NCBI GenBank assembly: GCA_001798565.1
Contig: MGSR01000182.1
Location: forward strand, 1-17,632
Source of the DNA: Deltaproteobacteria bacterium RIFCSPLOWO2_12_FULL_60_16
GTDB lineage: Bacteria > Desulfobacterota > Binatia > UBA9968
Direction of reading: 5' to 3'
DNA length: 17,632 nt
This document shows, in pieces, positions 1-9,203 of this stretch; the stretch's first letter is position 1; each line of letters begins with the position of its first letter. The notes under the pieces were generated by a model. The model saw only the letters and a list, made by a program, of their open reading frames with translations. It was not told the DNA's origin and made no database searches. Position numbers and translations under genes: made by a program.

Positions 1-11
1 ATGCTTTTCAC
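1..11 (-). CDS. possible start of a gene leaving the left edge
   Basis: Read on the minus strand, GGAGGTGAT (23 to 15) is a nine-base match to the complement of the 16S rRNA 3' end. It is followed, seven bases after the GGAGG core, by GTG at 11-9, then AAA AGC and the window edge. The beginning would be Met-Lys-Ser, which would suit a signal peptide, but three codons prove nothing. It lies downstream of, and co-directional with, the enolase-superfamily and permease genes. A missing substrate-binding protein or ATPase of that transporter would fit the position; that is inference from context only. Confidence 0.35.
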
Positions 12-22
12 AGAATCACCTC

Positions 23-45
23 CCTTCGTCTGGTTTAGACGAAGG
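23..45 (-). promoter_or_regulatory. perfect 9-bp hairpin next to a strong ribosome-binding site
   Basis: CCTTCGTCT at 23-31 and AGACGAAGG at 37-45 are exact reverse complements around a five-base loop. No T-run follows on either strand, so this is not a normal intrinsic terminator. On the minus strand the hairpin runs straight into the Shine-Dalgarno sequence at 23-15. It could therefore protect the 5' end of a processed transcript or modulate translation of the gene that starts at the left edge. The stem is seen directly; the role is inferred. Confidence 0.45.
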
Positions 46-210
46 CGCTTACAATTGCTTCAAAAAGCTAATTATTAACGAGCAGGTATAGCCGGAGAAT
101 GGGATCTAACCCGTTGATTTTATTAAGGCAATGCCGTCTTTAGCAAGATGTGGTGATCGACCATCGGCATCGACAATCATGTCTCTACCCTCTTTCTTTC
201 CAGCGGCTAA
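46..210. other. non-coding spacer, nothing firm recognised
   Basis: This spacer between the end of the enolase-superfamily gene and the left-edge hairpin shows no convincing coding sequence, tRNA or terminator. A weak minus-strand promoter-like pair exists (TTGCCT, 17 nt, TAGATC), but its -10 box is poor. Short overlapping reading frames on the plus strand here continue into the antisense of the neighbouring gene and are not credible. Confidence 0.4.
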
Positions 211-1308
211 TCAGCCGGCCAGACCGATCCGGCCGAGATCGACTTCGACTCCCAGTCCCGGTCCCGGCGGCGGGCGGGAGATCCCGCCGACGATCTCCAG
301 CCCGCTGCACGGATCGCCGGCTATGCGTTCGAACTCTCCGATCTCGCACGGGAGCGTGAGATTCCTCAAGCTCGCCGCCAGGTGGACGCCGGCGGCGTCC
401 AGCAGGCGAGTGCCAGGCGCCGTGCCGACGAGATAGTCGATTCCCGCCGCTTCGCACAGCGCCGCGACCTTTCTCGCCTTAAAAATCCCCCCCATCTTGG
501 GAATCTTGAGACTGATGATGTCGGCCGCGCCGCTCTCGATGACCCTCATCGCCTCCGCCGGGCTGTTGACGCTCTCGTCCGCCATGACCCGGGCCTGGAC
601 CGCCCGCCGCACCAGGGCCATTCCTTTAAGATCAGCCGCCTTGACCGGCTGCTCTACGATCGCCACGTCATACGGCTCCATCCTTTGAATGCGCTGGATC
701 GCCTCTTTGGCGGAGCAGGCCTGGTTGAAGTCTATGGTGAGCATCACCTCCGGACCGACCGCCTCCCGGACCCGCCGCACCCTCTCGACATCCTCCTGGA
801 GCGTCGTTCCCACCTTGAGCTTCAGGGCGGTGTAGCCCTTCTCGACCACGGCCGCGCACTTCTCCGCCATCTCGCGCGGCGGGTACATCCCCATGAGACG
901 GTTCACCCGCACCTCCTGGCGCACGGCGCCGCCGAAAAGCCGGTTCGCCGGCATGCCCAAAGCCTTCCCCAATAGATCGTGCAGCGCAAGATCGATGCCG
1001 GCCTTGGCCCTTTCCGCCGTTTTCGCCACCGCATCGAGCTTGCGCATGATCGCTTCGAGCTCGAATGGATCGGACCCGACAATGGCCGGGCCGAGAACCC
1101 TGTTGATCAACTCGAGGTGGTGCGCCCCGGTGTCGCCGCTGATGTAGATCGCGCCGGGACTGGCGACGCCCACGCCGAAAATCTTCGCGTCGGTATCGAT
1201 CCGCACAAAGATCAGCTCGTGGTTGTCCTTGGTTCCCAGAGAGATCTTCCACCCGGTGATATTATTTTTCACCTCGTGGGCGACCGCGCGCACCTTGGTA
1301 ATCTTCAT
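211..1308 (-). CDS. enolase-superfamily enzyme, muconate lactonizing subgroup
   Basis: This 365-residue protein has the usual length and layout of the mandelate racemase / muconate lactonizing family: an N-terminal capping domain (about 1-125) and a TIM barrel. The family abstracts a proton next to a carboxylate to form an Mg-stabilised enediolate. Visible active-site residues are the KxK motif (K163, K165), metal ligands D193 (TIDFNQ), E219 (VEQP) and D244 (ADES), and a second lysine base K268 (SLKIPKMGG). Lysines on both faces and no mandelate-type His-Asp dyad place it in the MLE subgroup, which includes cycloisomerases, dipeptide epimerases and o-succinylbenzoate synthases; the substrate cannot be chosen from sequence alone. 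A GGGGGAG ribosome-binding site lies five bases before the ATG. It is the last complete gene of the minus-strand cluster, 90 bp after the permease gene. It could act on the molecule the transporter imports, which is inference. Confidence 0.85.
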   Translation of the reverse strand: MKITKVRAVAHEVKNNITGWKISLGTKDNHELIFVRIDTDAKIFGVGVASPGAIYISGDTGAHHLELINRVLGPAIVGSDPFELEAIMRKLDAVAKTAERAKAGIDLALHDLLGKALGMPANRLFGGAVRQEVRVNRLMGMYPPREMAEKCAAVVEKGYTALKLKVGTTLQEDVERVRRVREAVGPEVMLTIDFNQACSAKEAIQRIQRMEPYDVAIVEQPVKAADLKGMALVRRAVQARVMADESVNSPAEAMRVIESGAADIISLKIPKMGGIFKARKVAALCEAAGIDYLVGTAPGTRLLDAAGVHLAASLRNLTLPCEIGEFERIAGDPCSGLEIVGGISRPPPGPGLGVEVDLGRIGLAG

Positions 1309-1398
1309 CTTGCTCCCCCGTATCTACGCCTCAACCGTAAGATCACTTCGCCGTCCTTTAATTCTCCAGTTCCGCTCTATCGCAACGCGGGAACCCTT

Positions 1399-3078
1399 TC
1401 AAACATGGAGCCCGTACCGCTGGGCCAGCCGCTGAAAGACCACGGACAAGAGCACGGTGCCGCAGCTAATGGCCAGGCTGAACGCAGCCAGCTCGCCCAC
1501 ATGGCCATTTTCCCAAAGCTCCCAGATCTTCACGGAGATCACCTGGGAGCCGGGGCTGTAAAGCAGCAGAGCGACCGACAGCTCCCTCACCGTGATCAGA
1601 AAGATGTAGATCCAGCCGGCGAACAGTGCGGGCAAGGTGAGCGGGATGACGATTCTGCGGGCGGCCTGCGCCCAGGTGGCGCCGCAGACCTCCGCGCTCT
1701 CCTCCAGCTCCCGGTGGATGCCAAGGAGTCCGGCATAACTGAAGCGCATGCCGAAGGGCAGATATCGGGCCATGAAGGCGAAAACGAGAATCCAGATGGT
1801 CCCGTAAACCGGCAGGGGCAGGGCGAGATACGTTTTCAGCACGGCGACACCCATCACGATACCGGGAAAGACCAGCGGCACCATGGCCAGCTGATCCAGA
1901 AGCCAACGGCTGCGAATCCTTGTCCGGATCACCACCCAAGAAGCGACAAAGGTGACGAAAACGGTGGCGGTCGCTGCTGTGGAGCTGACCGTCAGGCTGT
2001 TGAGAACCGACGTCACGATCGTGGTGTCGTCGAAAGCCGTAACGTAGTTATTCGTAGAAACGAGCGCGAGCGCCTCCCGGGACGGCTGTCTGACGAACGG
2101 CAAAAGCGAGGCCCAGGCCAGAGCGCTCAAGGGAAGCACTTGGAGGAGAGGGAGGAGCAGCAGGAGACTTCCGCCAAGCCAGCTCCAAGAGCCGAGATCG
2201 ATGCGACGCGGCCGAAAGCCTTTGCCGGTCACCGTGGCAAACTTGTAGGTGTGGCGGGTCAGTCCGTAGTAAGGTATCAGCGCTACGGCAACCAGCGCCA
2301 TGAGAAGAATCGAGTAGGCGCTCGCCGGGCCGTATTTGGGGAGGAACCCGCCTCTGATTTGGGTGTAAATTTCGGTGGTGAAGAGATCGATCCCGGCCGG
2401 AATGCCAATCAGCGCGGGAATCTCGAAGGCCTCCAGCGAGCGGACGAAGGTCAAGATCAACACGGCCAGGGCGCTGGGAAGAGCCAGCGGCAGGGTGACC
2501 CGCTTAAACACCTGCCAACCGCTGCTGCCGGAGACCACCGCCGCCTCCTCCAGAGAAGGGTCCATCGAGCGAAAAGGGGTCGCCATGAGCAGAAAGACCA
2601 CCGGCATCCAGAGAAAACCTTCGACGACGATCATGCCCGGCAGGGAAAAGAGGTTGAAGAAAGGCATGCCGCCGGTCAGCGGCGCAAGCGCCGTGTTGAG
2701 TATCCCCGCCTTAGGCCCCAGCAGCAGGATCCAGCCGATAACCTTGATAATGCCCGGCACCCCGAAGGCGAGATAGGCCGAAATATAGGCGACGGATCGA
2801 AAAGGCGCATTGGTGCGCTCGGCCAGCCACGCCAGCAACGTCCCCGCGCCCAGGGCGAATGCCGCGCTGCCGACGGCAAAGATCAGGGAATTCCACAGCA
2901 GCGTGCGCACTTCGGAGAGCGACCCCGCGAGGTAAAAAAAATGCTCCAGGGTGAAGGCCCCGGCCGTGGCCCCGCGCTCGCTGACCAGGCTGGTATAGAA
3001 GATGAAAAACAGGGGTGGGACAACCAGATAGGCCAGCGCTAGAGCGATAAGGCCGAACAACCAGCGAGAGGAATCCAT
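1399..3078 (-). CDS. fused two-domain ABC transporter permease, FbpB type
   Basis: This 559-residue, very hydrophobic protein is built as a tandem of two permease halves of the BPD_transp_1 type, as in the Fe(III), thiamine and 2-aminoethylphosphonate permeases. Each half carries an EAA loop that docks on the ATPase: the first near 177-201 (EEAAVVSGSSG...LPLALPS) and the second near 459-483 (EESAEVCGATW...IPLTLPA). About twelve membrane segments are expected; the first is near residues 7-30. It would form the whole inner-membrane channel of a binding-protein-dependent importer. No ATPase or periplasmic binding protein is in the window. The ATG at 3078 has only a weak ribosome-binding site, but the reading frame and the membrane-leading N-terminus fit this start. 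The gap to the upstream acyl-CoA dehydrogenase gene is 79 bp and contains a weak AGAGG/CCTCT hairpin. The substrate is unknown. Confidence 0.85.
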   Translation of the reverse strand: MDSSRWLFGLIALALAYLVVPPLFFIFYTSLVSERGATAGAFTLEHFFYLAGSLSEVRTLLWNSLIFAVGSAAFALGAGTLLAWLAERTNAPFRSVAYISAYLAFGVPGIIKVIGWILLLGPKAGILNTALAPLTGGMPFFNLFSLPGMIVVEGFLWMPVVFLLMATPFRSMDPSLEEAAVVSGSSGWQVFKRVTLPLALPSALAVLILTFVRSLEAFEIPALIGIPAGIDLFTTEIYTQIRGGFLPKYGPASAYSILLMALVAVALIPYYGLTRHTYKFATVTGKGFRPRRIDLGSWSWLGGSLLLLLPLLQVLPLSALAWASLLPFVRQPSREALALVSTNNYVTAFDDTTIVTSVLNSLTVSSTAATATVFVTFVASWVVIRTRIRSRWLLDQLAMVPLVFPGIVMGVAVLKTYLALPLPVYGTIWILVFAFMARYLPFGMRFSYAGLLGIHRELEESAEVCGATWAQAARRIVIPLTLPALFAGWIYIFLITVRELSVALLLYSPGSQVISVKIWELWENGHVGELAAFSLAISCGTVLLSVVFQRLAQRYGLHV

Positions 3079-3157
3079 GGGGCCCTATTAGTTCGATCCA
3101 CCATACATCGCAAGGTCGACCAGAGGCGCAACCCCTCTATACCACAAGCAACAAAGC

Positions 3158-4294
3158 TTATCTCAACGCGTGCTTGGGCGAAATCGGGTACAAGAGATCC
3201 ATCATGCTGTGCTTGTGGTGCGACGGCGTCCCCAGGTACTGATACAGCGTGTGGGCCAGAACGCTGTGGGCCATCAAGGGGTGGCCATAATCGGTTCCCG
3301 GGCCCGCGAAAACCATGTGCGCATAGTTGCAGACTTCGCGGTATCCCTCGCTCGCCACCGCCTTGGCCTCATGCACCGCGGCAGTGGCCGGCAGGCCCGA
3401 ATCCAGCCTCCAGAGCGCCTCATAGGTCGCGTAGCGCGCCGCGTCAAGGTGAACCGACAAATCCACGCAGTGGTCCTGGACGCGCTGGAAGCGGCCGATC
3501 GGCTGGCCGAAGACCACCCGGCTGCGCGTGTATTCCGCGGTGAAGCCGAAGATCTCCTGGCAGGCCCCAACCTGGTAAGCGCATAGCATCGGCAGCGACT
3601 TCTCCAGGGCTCCGCTAAGCACCTGCCAGCCGCTGCCGGCTGTAATGACGCTGGAGCCGGGCACCCTTACTTTTTCGAACGTGACTTCCGCCGCCGACAC
3701 CATGAATCCGACCAGCGCCTTGATCGATAGGCCCGCGCTCGCCCGATCCACGAGCACCAGGGCGATCTCGCCGCTCTCGGTTCGCGCCGCGACGATAAAG
3801 CCGGTGGCCGCCTCAGCATCGAAGACAAACCGCTTGCTGCCGTCGAGGATAAAACCGCCGGCACTCCCGGTCAGGGTCGTCTCCACAGCTTCCGGCCCCC
3901 AACCAGCGGCCTGGTCGGTAATCGCCGGGATGGGAATGGATTCCCCTTTACAGATGGCGGGCAGCAGGGATTTTTTTTGCTCGTCGGAGCCTCCCAGGAA
4001 AACGATTTGAGCGCCCAGCACTCCGGCGGAGAAGAACGGTCCCGGAACCGGGCCGCGACCGAGCTCTTCGAAAACCACGGCACAGTCGGTTAAGGAGGTC
4101 TCAGCGCCGCCGTATTGTTCCGGGAGGAGCATGCCGAGCCAGCCGAGAGCGGCGGCCTTTCGGTAAAGCTCCGGCCGGAAGGTTTCCTTCGTTCGGTACC
4201 ACTGTGTCATAAGATGAGCAGGCGCCTCGGCTCTAACGAAGTCGGCCGCGACCTTTTTGAACATTTCCTGTGTCTCGGTGAGTCTTAAGTCCAT
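3158..4294 (-). CDS. acyl-CoA dehydrogenase, short divergent subunit
   Basis: This 378-residue protein belongs to the FAD-dependent acyl-CoA dehydrogenases, which make a 2,3-double bond in acyl-CoA thioesters and pass electrons to ETF. Visible marks are the N-terminal helical domain with LLPEQYGGAE (57-66), the middle beta domain, and FGQPIGRFQRVQDH (262-275), which matches the conserved FGRPIGxFQ flavin-contact segment. The C-terminal segment FAGPGTDYGHPL (329-340) aligns by eye with GGIGFTWEHDL of FadE28-like subunits, but the Glu of WEH is Gly here. The protein may therefore be the non-catalytic partner of a heteromeric dehydrogenase or have an altered activity. An AGGAG site stands six bases before the ATG. 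It follows the other acyl-CoA dehydrogenase gene after 47 bp, consistent with an alpha2beta2 pair such as mycobacterial FadE28/FadE29. The acyl substrate is unknown. Confidence 0.85.
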   Translation of the reverse strand: MDLRLTETQEMFKKVAADFVRAEAPAHLMTQWYRTKETFRPELYRKAAALGWLGMLLPEQYGGAETSLTDCAVVFEELGRGPVPGPFFSAGVLGAQIVFLGGSDEQKKSLLPAICKGESIPIPAITDQAAGWGPEAVETTLTGSAGGFILDGSKRFVFDAEAATGFIVAARTESGEIALVLVDRASAGLSIKALVGFMVSAAEVTFEKVRVPGSSVITAGSGWQVLSGALEKSLPMLCAYQVGACQEIFGFTAEYTRSRVVFGQPIGRFQRVQDHCVDLSVHLDAARYATYEALWRLDSGLPATAAVHEAKAVASEGYREVCNYAHMVFAGPGTDYGHPLMAHSVLAHTLYQYLGTPSHHKHSMMDLLYPISPKHALR

Positions 4295-4307
4295 AACTAT
4301 CTCCTGC

Positions 4308-4338
4308 TTGCCTGTTGCCTAACTGCCTATTGCCTATT
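4308..4338. repeat. short tandem TGCCT repeat between two genes
   Basis: Four copies of TGCCT, most extended to TTGCCTA or TGCCTAT, begin at 4309, 4316, 4324 and 4331, spaced 7-8 bases. They fill most of the 47-bp gap between the two acyl-CoA dehydrogenase genes. Such degenerate heptamer runs recur between genes in some environmental genomes. No transposase or terminator is associated with this one. Confidence 0.5.
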
Positions 4339-4341
4339 TTG

Positions 4342-5556
4342 CTAGATCGTCTCCGGCGCTTGCTCTTTTGTCGGCCGACCGAGGCCGAGGCGGCGGGCAA
4401 AAATCAGCCGGTCTGTATCGAGTGTCCCTCCGCCGTGCAGCTGCCCGGGTCCGGTGCGCACCGCGTACTCAAAATCCACGACCTCGTGGACCGCCAGATC
4501 CTGCACGAGAGCGTCACATCCCATAATGCGCTGCAACCGCTCGCCGTTGCGCAGACGCATCATGCGTTGGAAGTATCTCTGCTGGGCGCCGCCGTAGGGA
4601 TGGGGGTCTCGGGTAAAGCGGTGCCAGTAGTTGCGCTGGTTGAAACGCCTCAGCGTGTTCAGCTCGATCATCATGTCGGCGATGGTGTCCCGCACTCGCT
4701 CGTCTTCCATGAGCGGCCCGCCGGCGATTTTGGTTTTCTGGCAGTACTCCACGACCCGCTCAATCAGGGGATCGACGCCGACCCTTCCTTCGCCGCCGTG
4801 CTCCAGCTCGAGGTGGGTGTTGGCTACCCTCCAGCCGTTGTTCTCGCCGCCCACCAGGTATTTTACCGGCACGCGCACGCCGTCGAAAAAGACCGAATTC
4901 TTCAATCCCATCATCATGTACATGGGCTGGATAGTTATTCCGGGCAGATTCGCCGGAATGTGCAGCCAGCCCAGATTTTCGTGGCGCGGGCGCGACGGGT
5001 CGGTGCAGACCAGCGTCCAGAGAAAATCAGGCGGCTTGTGGTGCCCGACCATGACCTTCTGGCCGCTGACGACATAATGGTCCCCGTCTCGGATCGCCCT
5101 AGTCTGGCAGTTGGCCACGTCACTTCCGCCCTGCGGCTCGGTGAGCACCTGCCAGACCGATATCTCCCCGCGCACCATAGGAGGGAGAAATTCCCGCTTT
5201 TGCTCTTCGCTGCCCCACTTCAGGATGACCGGCGCGACAATGCGCGCGATCGTGTAGAAGACATGGTTGAGGCCGAGACCGTACTCGGCAAGCTCGGTCT
5301 CAAGCACCGTCTGGTGATGGATCGTGAGCCCCGCGCCCCCGTACTCCGCGGGGAACATAGGAAACAGCCAGCCTTTTCTTCCCAGCCTGCCGGCCAGATG
5401 GCGCCGGAACCGGTACTCCTCCTCGTTCTCCCGGGTAGACCAGGTGGCTGACCACCTTAAGCCTTCCGAGCCGCGCATGTTCTCTTGGAGCCAGCCTCGG
5501 ACTTCCTTCCTGAACGCGCCGATCCCCGGGGGATCCGCTTGTAGACTAAAATCCAT
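4342..5556 (-). CDS. acyl-CoA dehydrogenase, large subunit type
   Basis: This 404-residue flavoprotein is of the acyl-CoA dehydrogenase family. The order is an N-terminal helical domain with FPAEYGGAGL (68-77), the beta domain with LTEPQGGSDVAN (138-149, canonical TEPGAGSD) and SGQKV, then VFFDGVRVPVKYLVG (222-236) and a C-terminal helical bundle ending in GGGTLDTDR (375-383) and ARRLGLGRP. The last segment matches GGTxEIQRNxxAERxLGLPR of related enzymes with D380 where Glu is usual. A catalytic base could instead come from the helix near E250/E252, as in isovaleryl-CoA dehydrogenase. The ATG at 5556 is preceded by AGGAGG with eight bases of spacing; a TTG two codons upstream is less likely. 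It is the first gene of the minus-strand cluster and probably partners the next dehydrogenase. It is divergent from the kdsB operon across a 299-bp gap. Confidence 0.87.
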   Translation of the reverse strand: MDFSLQADPPGIGAFRKEVRGWLQENMRGSEGLRWSATWSTRENEEEYRFRRHLAGRLGRKGWLFPMFPAEYGGAGLTIHHQTVLETELAEYGLGLNHVFYTIARIVAPVILKWGSEEQKREFLPPMVRGEISVWQVLTEPQGGSDVANCQTRAIRDGDHYVVSGQKVMVGHHKPPDFLWTLVCTDPSRPRHENLGWLHIPANLPGITIQPMYMMMGLKNSVFFDGVRVPVKYLVGGENNGWRVANTHLELEHGGEGRVGVDPLIERVVEYCQKTKIAGGPLMEDERVRDTIADMMIELNTLRRFNQRNYWHRFTRDPHPYGGAQQRYFQRMMRLRNGERLQRIMGCDALVQDLAVHEVVDFEYAVRTGPGQLHGGGTLDTDRLIFARRLGLGRPTKEQAPETI

Positions 5557-5718
5557 AAACAAATCCTCCTGTCATTTCCTCAGGCCGAAGACAGCGAAAA
5601 ACCTCTCTAAAGCAAGAAATATCACACCCGTTTTCTTATTTGTAGGAGGGAATGATCGGCCCTTCGAAGAATTAAAACCGTAAAAAAAATATTTTATCGC
5701 CGAAGGCGAAGAATCTCA

Positions 5719-5747
5719 TTGACACCACCCATCGGTAAGCGTATATT
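5719..5747 (+). promoter_or_regulatory. sigma-70 promoter of the kdsB operon
   Basis: TTGACA at 5719-5724 is a perfect -35 box. Exactly 17 bases later TATATT at 5742-5747 matches the -10 consensus in five of six positions. The predicted start is near 5754, giving a leader of about 100 bases before kdsB. This is the best promoter in the window and the natural origin of the long plus-strand operon. Confidence 0.8.
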
Positions 5748-5767
5748 TTAATTCCGTGATGCGCTTT

Positions 5768-5791
5768 TCGCAAAGGCCATTGCGGTTTTTT
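5768..5791 (+). terminator. hairpin plus T-run in the kdsB leader, possible attenuator
   Basis: CGCAA (5769-5773) pairs with TTGCG (5780-5784) around a six-base loop, extended by a U-G pair, and TTTTTT follows at 5786-5791. The stem is short for an intrinsic terminator, but its place between a strong promoter and the first gene fits an attenuator. A second copy of ATTGCGG at 5807-5813 and a CCGC at 5797-5800 allow alternative pairings that would free the T-run. The pairings are visible; regulation is inferred. Confidence 0.4.
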
Positions 5792-5855
5792 ATTTTCCGC
5801 GAAAGAATTGCGGCGTCGGCCGCACGGCCCGGTGGCGCGGCGGGGGGCATTTGAC

Positions 5856-8299
<2,444 letters not shown>

Positions 8300-8372
8300 C
8301 CAAGGCAAAAGTAAAAATGAAAAATGTGATATTTGCATTCTCTATTTGGCCTTGATTTACTGATCCGTACGC
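8300..8372. repeat. AT-rich intergenic island with imperfect inverted repeat
   Basis: CAAGGC at 8301-8306 pairs with GCCTTG at 8349-8354. Between them are A-rich units (AAAAATGAAAAATG) and T-rich units (ATTTGCATT) that are partly complementary. A weak promoter-like pair lies at the right end: TTGCAT 8333-8338, 17 nt, TTTACT 8356-8361. No ribosome-binding site precedes kdsA. The island resembles in composition the spacer after metK. It may be a small repeat unit, a weak promoter, or both. Confidence 0.35.
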
Positions 8373-9203
8373 ATGGCAGCCAAAACAGTAAAAGTGGGAG
8401 GCTTCGAGATCGGCGCGGGCAGGCCTGTCGCGCTGATCGCCGGCCCGTGCGTGATCGAGAGCAAGGAGTCCGCCCTGAGACACGCCTCCCATCTCAAGGG
8501 GGTGGCCGATCGGGTCGGCGTTCCATTCATATTCAAATCCTCCTACGACAAGGCCAACCGCACTTCTCTGAAATCCTATCGCGGCCCCGGCATCGACAAA
8601 GGGCTTGAGATCCTGGCTCAGGTGAAGAAAGAGATAGGCGTCCCGGTTCTTACCGACGTGCACGAGCAGCGGCAGGTGGCGTTGGTCAAAGAGGTTGCGG
8701 ACGTGCTGCAGATTCCCGCCTTTCTCTGCCGGCAGACCGACTTCGTGGTTGCCGTGGCCGGATCGGGACGGATCGTCAACGTCAAGAAGGGACAATTCCT
8801 GGCGCCCTGGGACCTCCGCAATGTGATAGAGAAGATACTCTCCACGGGCAATGAGCAGATTATGTTGACGGAGCGCGGCGTCTCATTCGGATACAACAAC
8901 CTGGTGGCTGATATGCGCTCCCTGGTAGTGCTGCGGGAGCTGGGTTACCCTGTGGTGTTTGACGCGACCCACAGCCTCCAGCTCCCGGGAGGACTCGGCA
9001 AGGCCTCGGGAGGGGAGCGGAAGTTTATCCCGGCCCTGGCCCGGGCCGGAGTGGCCGCGGGAGTGGACGCGCTTTTCATGGAGGTTCATGAGGATCCGGA
9101 CCGGGCGCTGAGCGACGGGCCCAACTCCCTGCCGCTAAAAGAGCTGGAGGGGTTGCTTACAATGGTCAAAGAGATCGACGGCCTGTTGAAAGGCAAATCA
9201 TAA
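8373..9203 (+). CDS. kdsA: Kdo-8-phosphate synthase, metal-dependent type
   Basis: This 276-residue TIM-barrel enzyme condenses phosphoenolpyruvate with arabinose-5-phosphate to Kdo-8-phosphate. Signatures are AGPCVIES (23-30), [11 protein letters not shown] (55-65), LTDVHE (93-98), [10 protein letters not shown] and FDATHS (196-201). C26, H200, E237 and D248 correspond to the four metal ligands of the Aquifex-type enzyme. The Cys in AGPC, where E. coli KdsA has Asn, marks the metal-dependent class. There is no visible Shine-Dalgarno site before the ATG, but the N-terminus fits the family. The TAA stop is directly followed by the ATG of kdsD. Confidence 0.96.
   Translation: MAAKTVKVGGFEIGAGRPVALIAGPCVIESKESALRHASHLKGVADRVGVPFIFKSSYDKANRTSLKSYRGPGIDKGLEILAQVKKEIGVPVLTDVHEQRQVALVKEVADVLQIPAFLCRQTDFVVAVAGSGRIVNVKKGQFLAPWDLRNVIEKILSTGNEQIMLTERGVSFGYNNLVADMRSLVVLRELGYPVVFDATHSLQLPGGLGKASGGERKFIPALARAGVAAGVDALFMEVHEDPDRALSDGPNSLPLKELEGLLTMVKEIDGLLKGKS

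Larger units (their letters stand above)
5557..5855. promoter_or_regulatory. divergent control region between the two operons
   Basis: This AT-rich 299-bp stretch stands out from the GC-rich genes around it. It carries the ribosome-binding site of the leftward acyl-CoA dehydrogenase gene (AGGAGG, complement of 5565-5570), an A/T tract near 5681-5696, the rightward sigma-70 promoter and the structured leader of kdsB. I find no convincing leftward promoter by eye, although one must exist here or farther right. No gene is hidden in the region. Confidence 0.6.

Noticed and set aside
979..3042. A 687-codon open frame on the plus strand opposite the permease and enolase-superfamily genes
   Set aside because: It is the antisense of two well-supported genes, rich in charged residues, Gly and His without any family motif, and arises from codon bias in GC-rich DNA.
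4315..5451. A 378-codon plus-strand frame opposite the larger acyl-CoA dehydrogenase
   Set aside because: Antisense shadow with no recognisable domain; the minus strand carries clear acyl-CoA dehydrogenase motifs and a good ribosome-binding site.
5682..5709. Minus-strand hairpin TCGCC/GGCGA (5697-5709) followed by a T-run (5689-5682) as terminator
   Set aside because: The stem is only five pairs and the T-run starts seven bases beyond it; no minus-strand gene ends here. It may simply be part of the AT-rich upstream element of the kdsB promoter.
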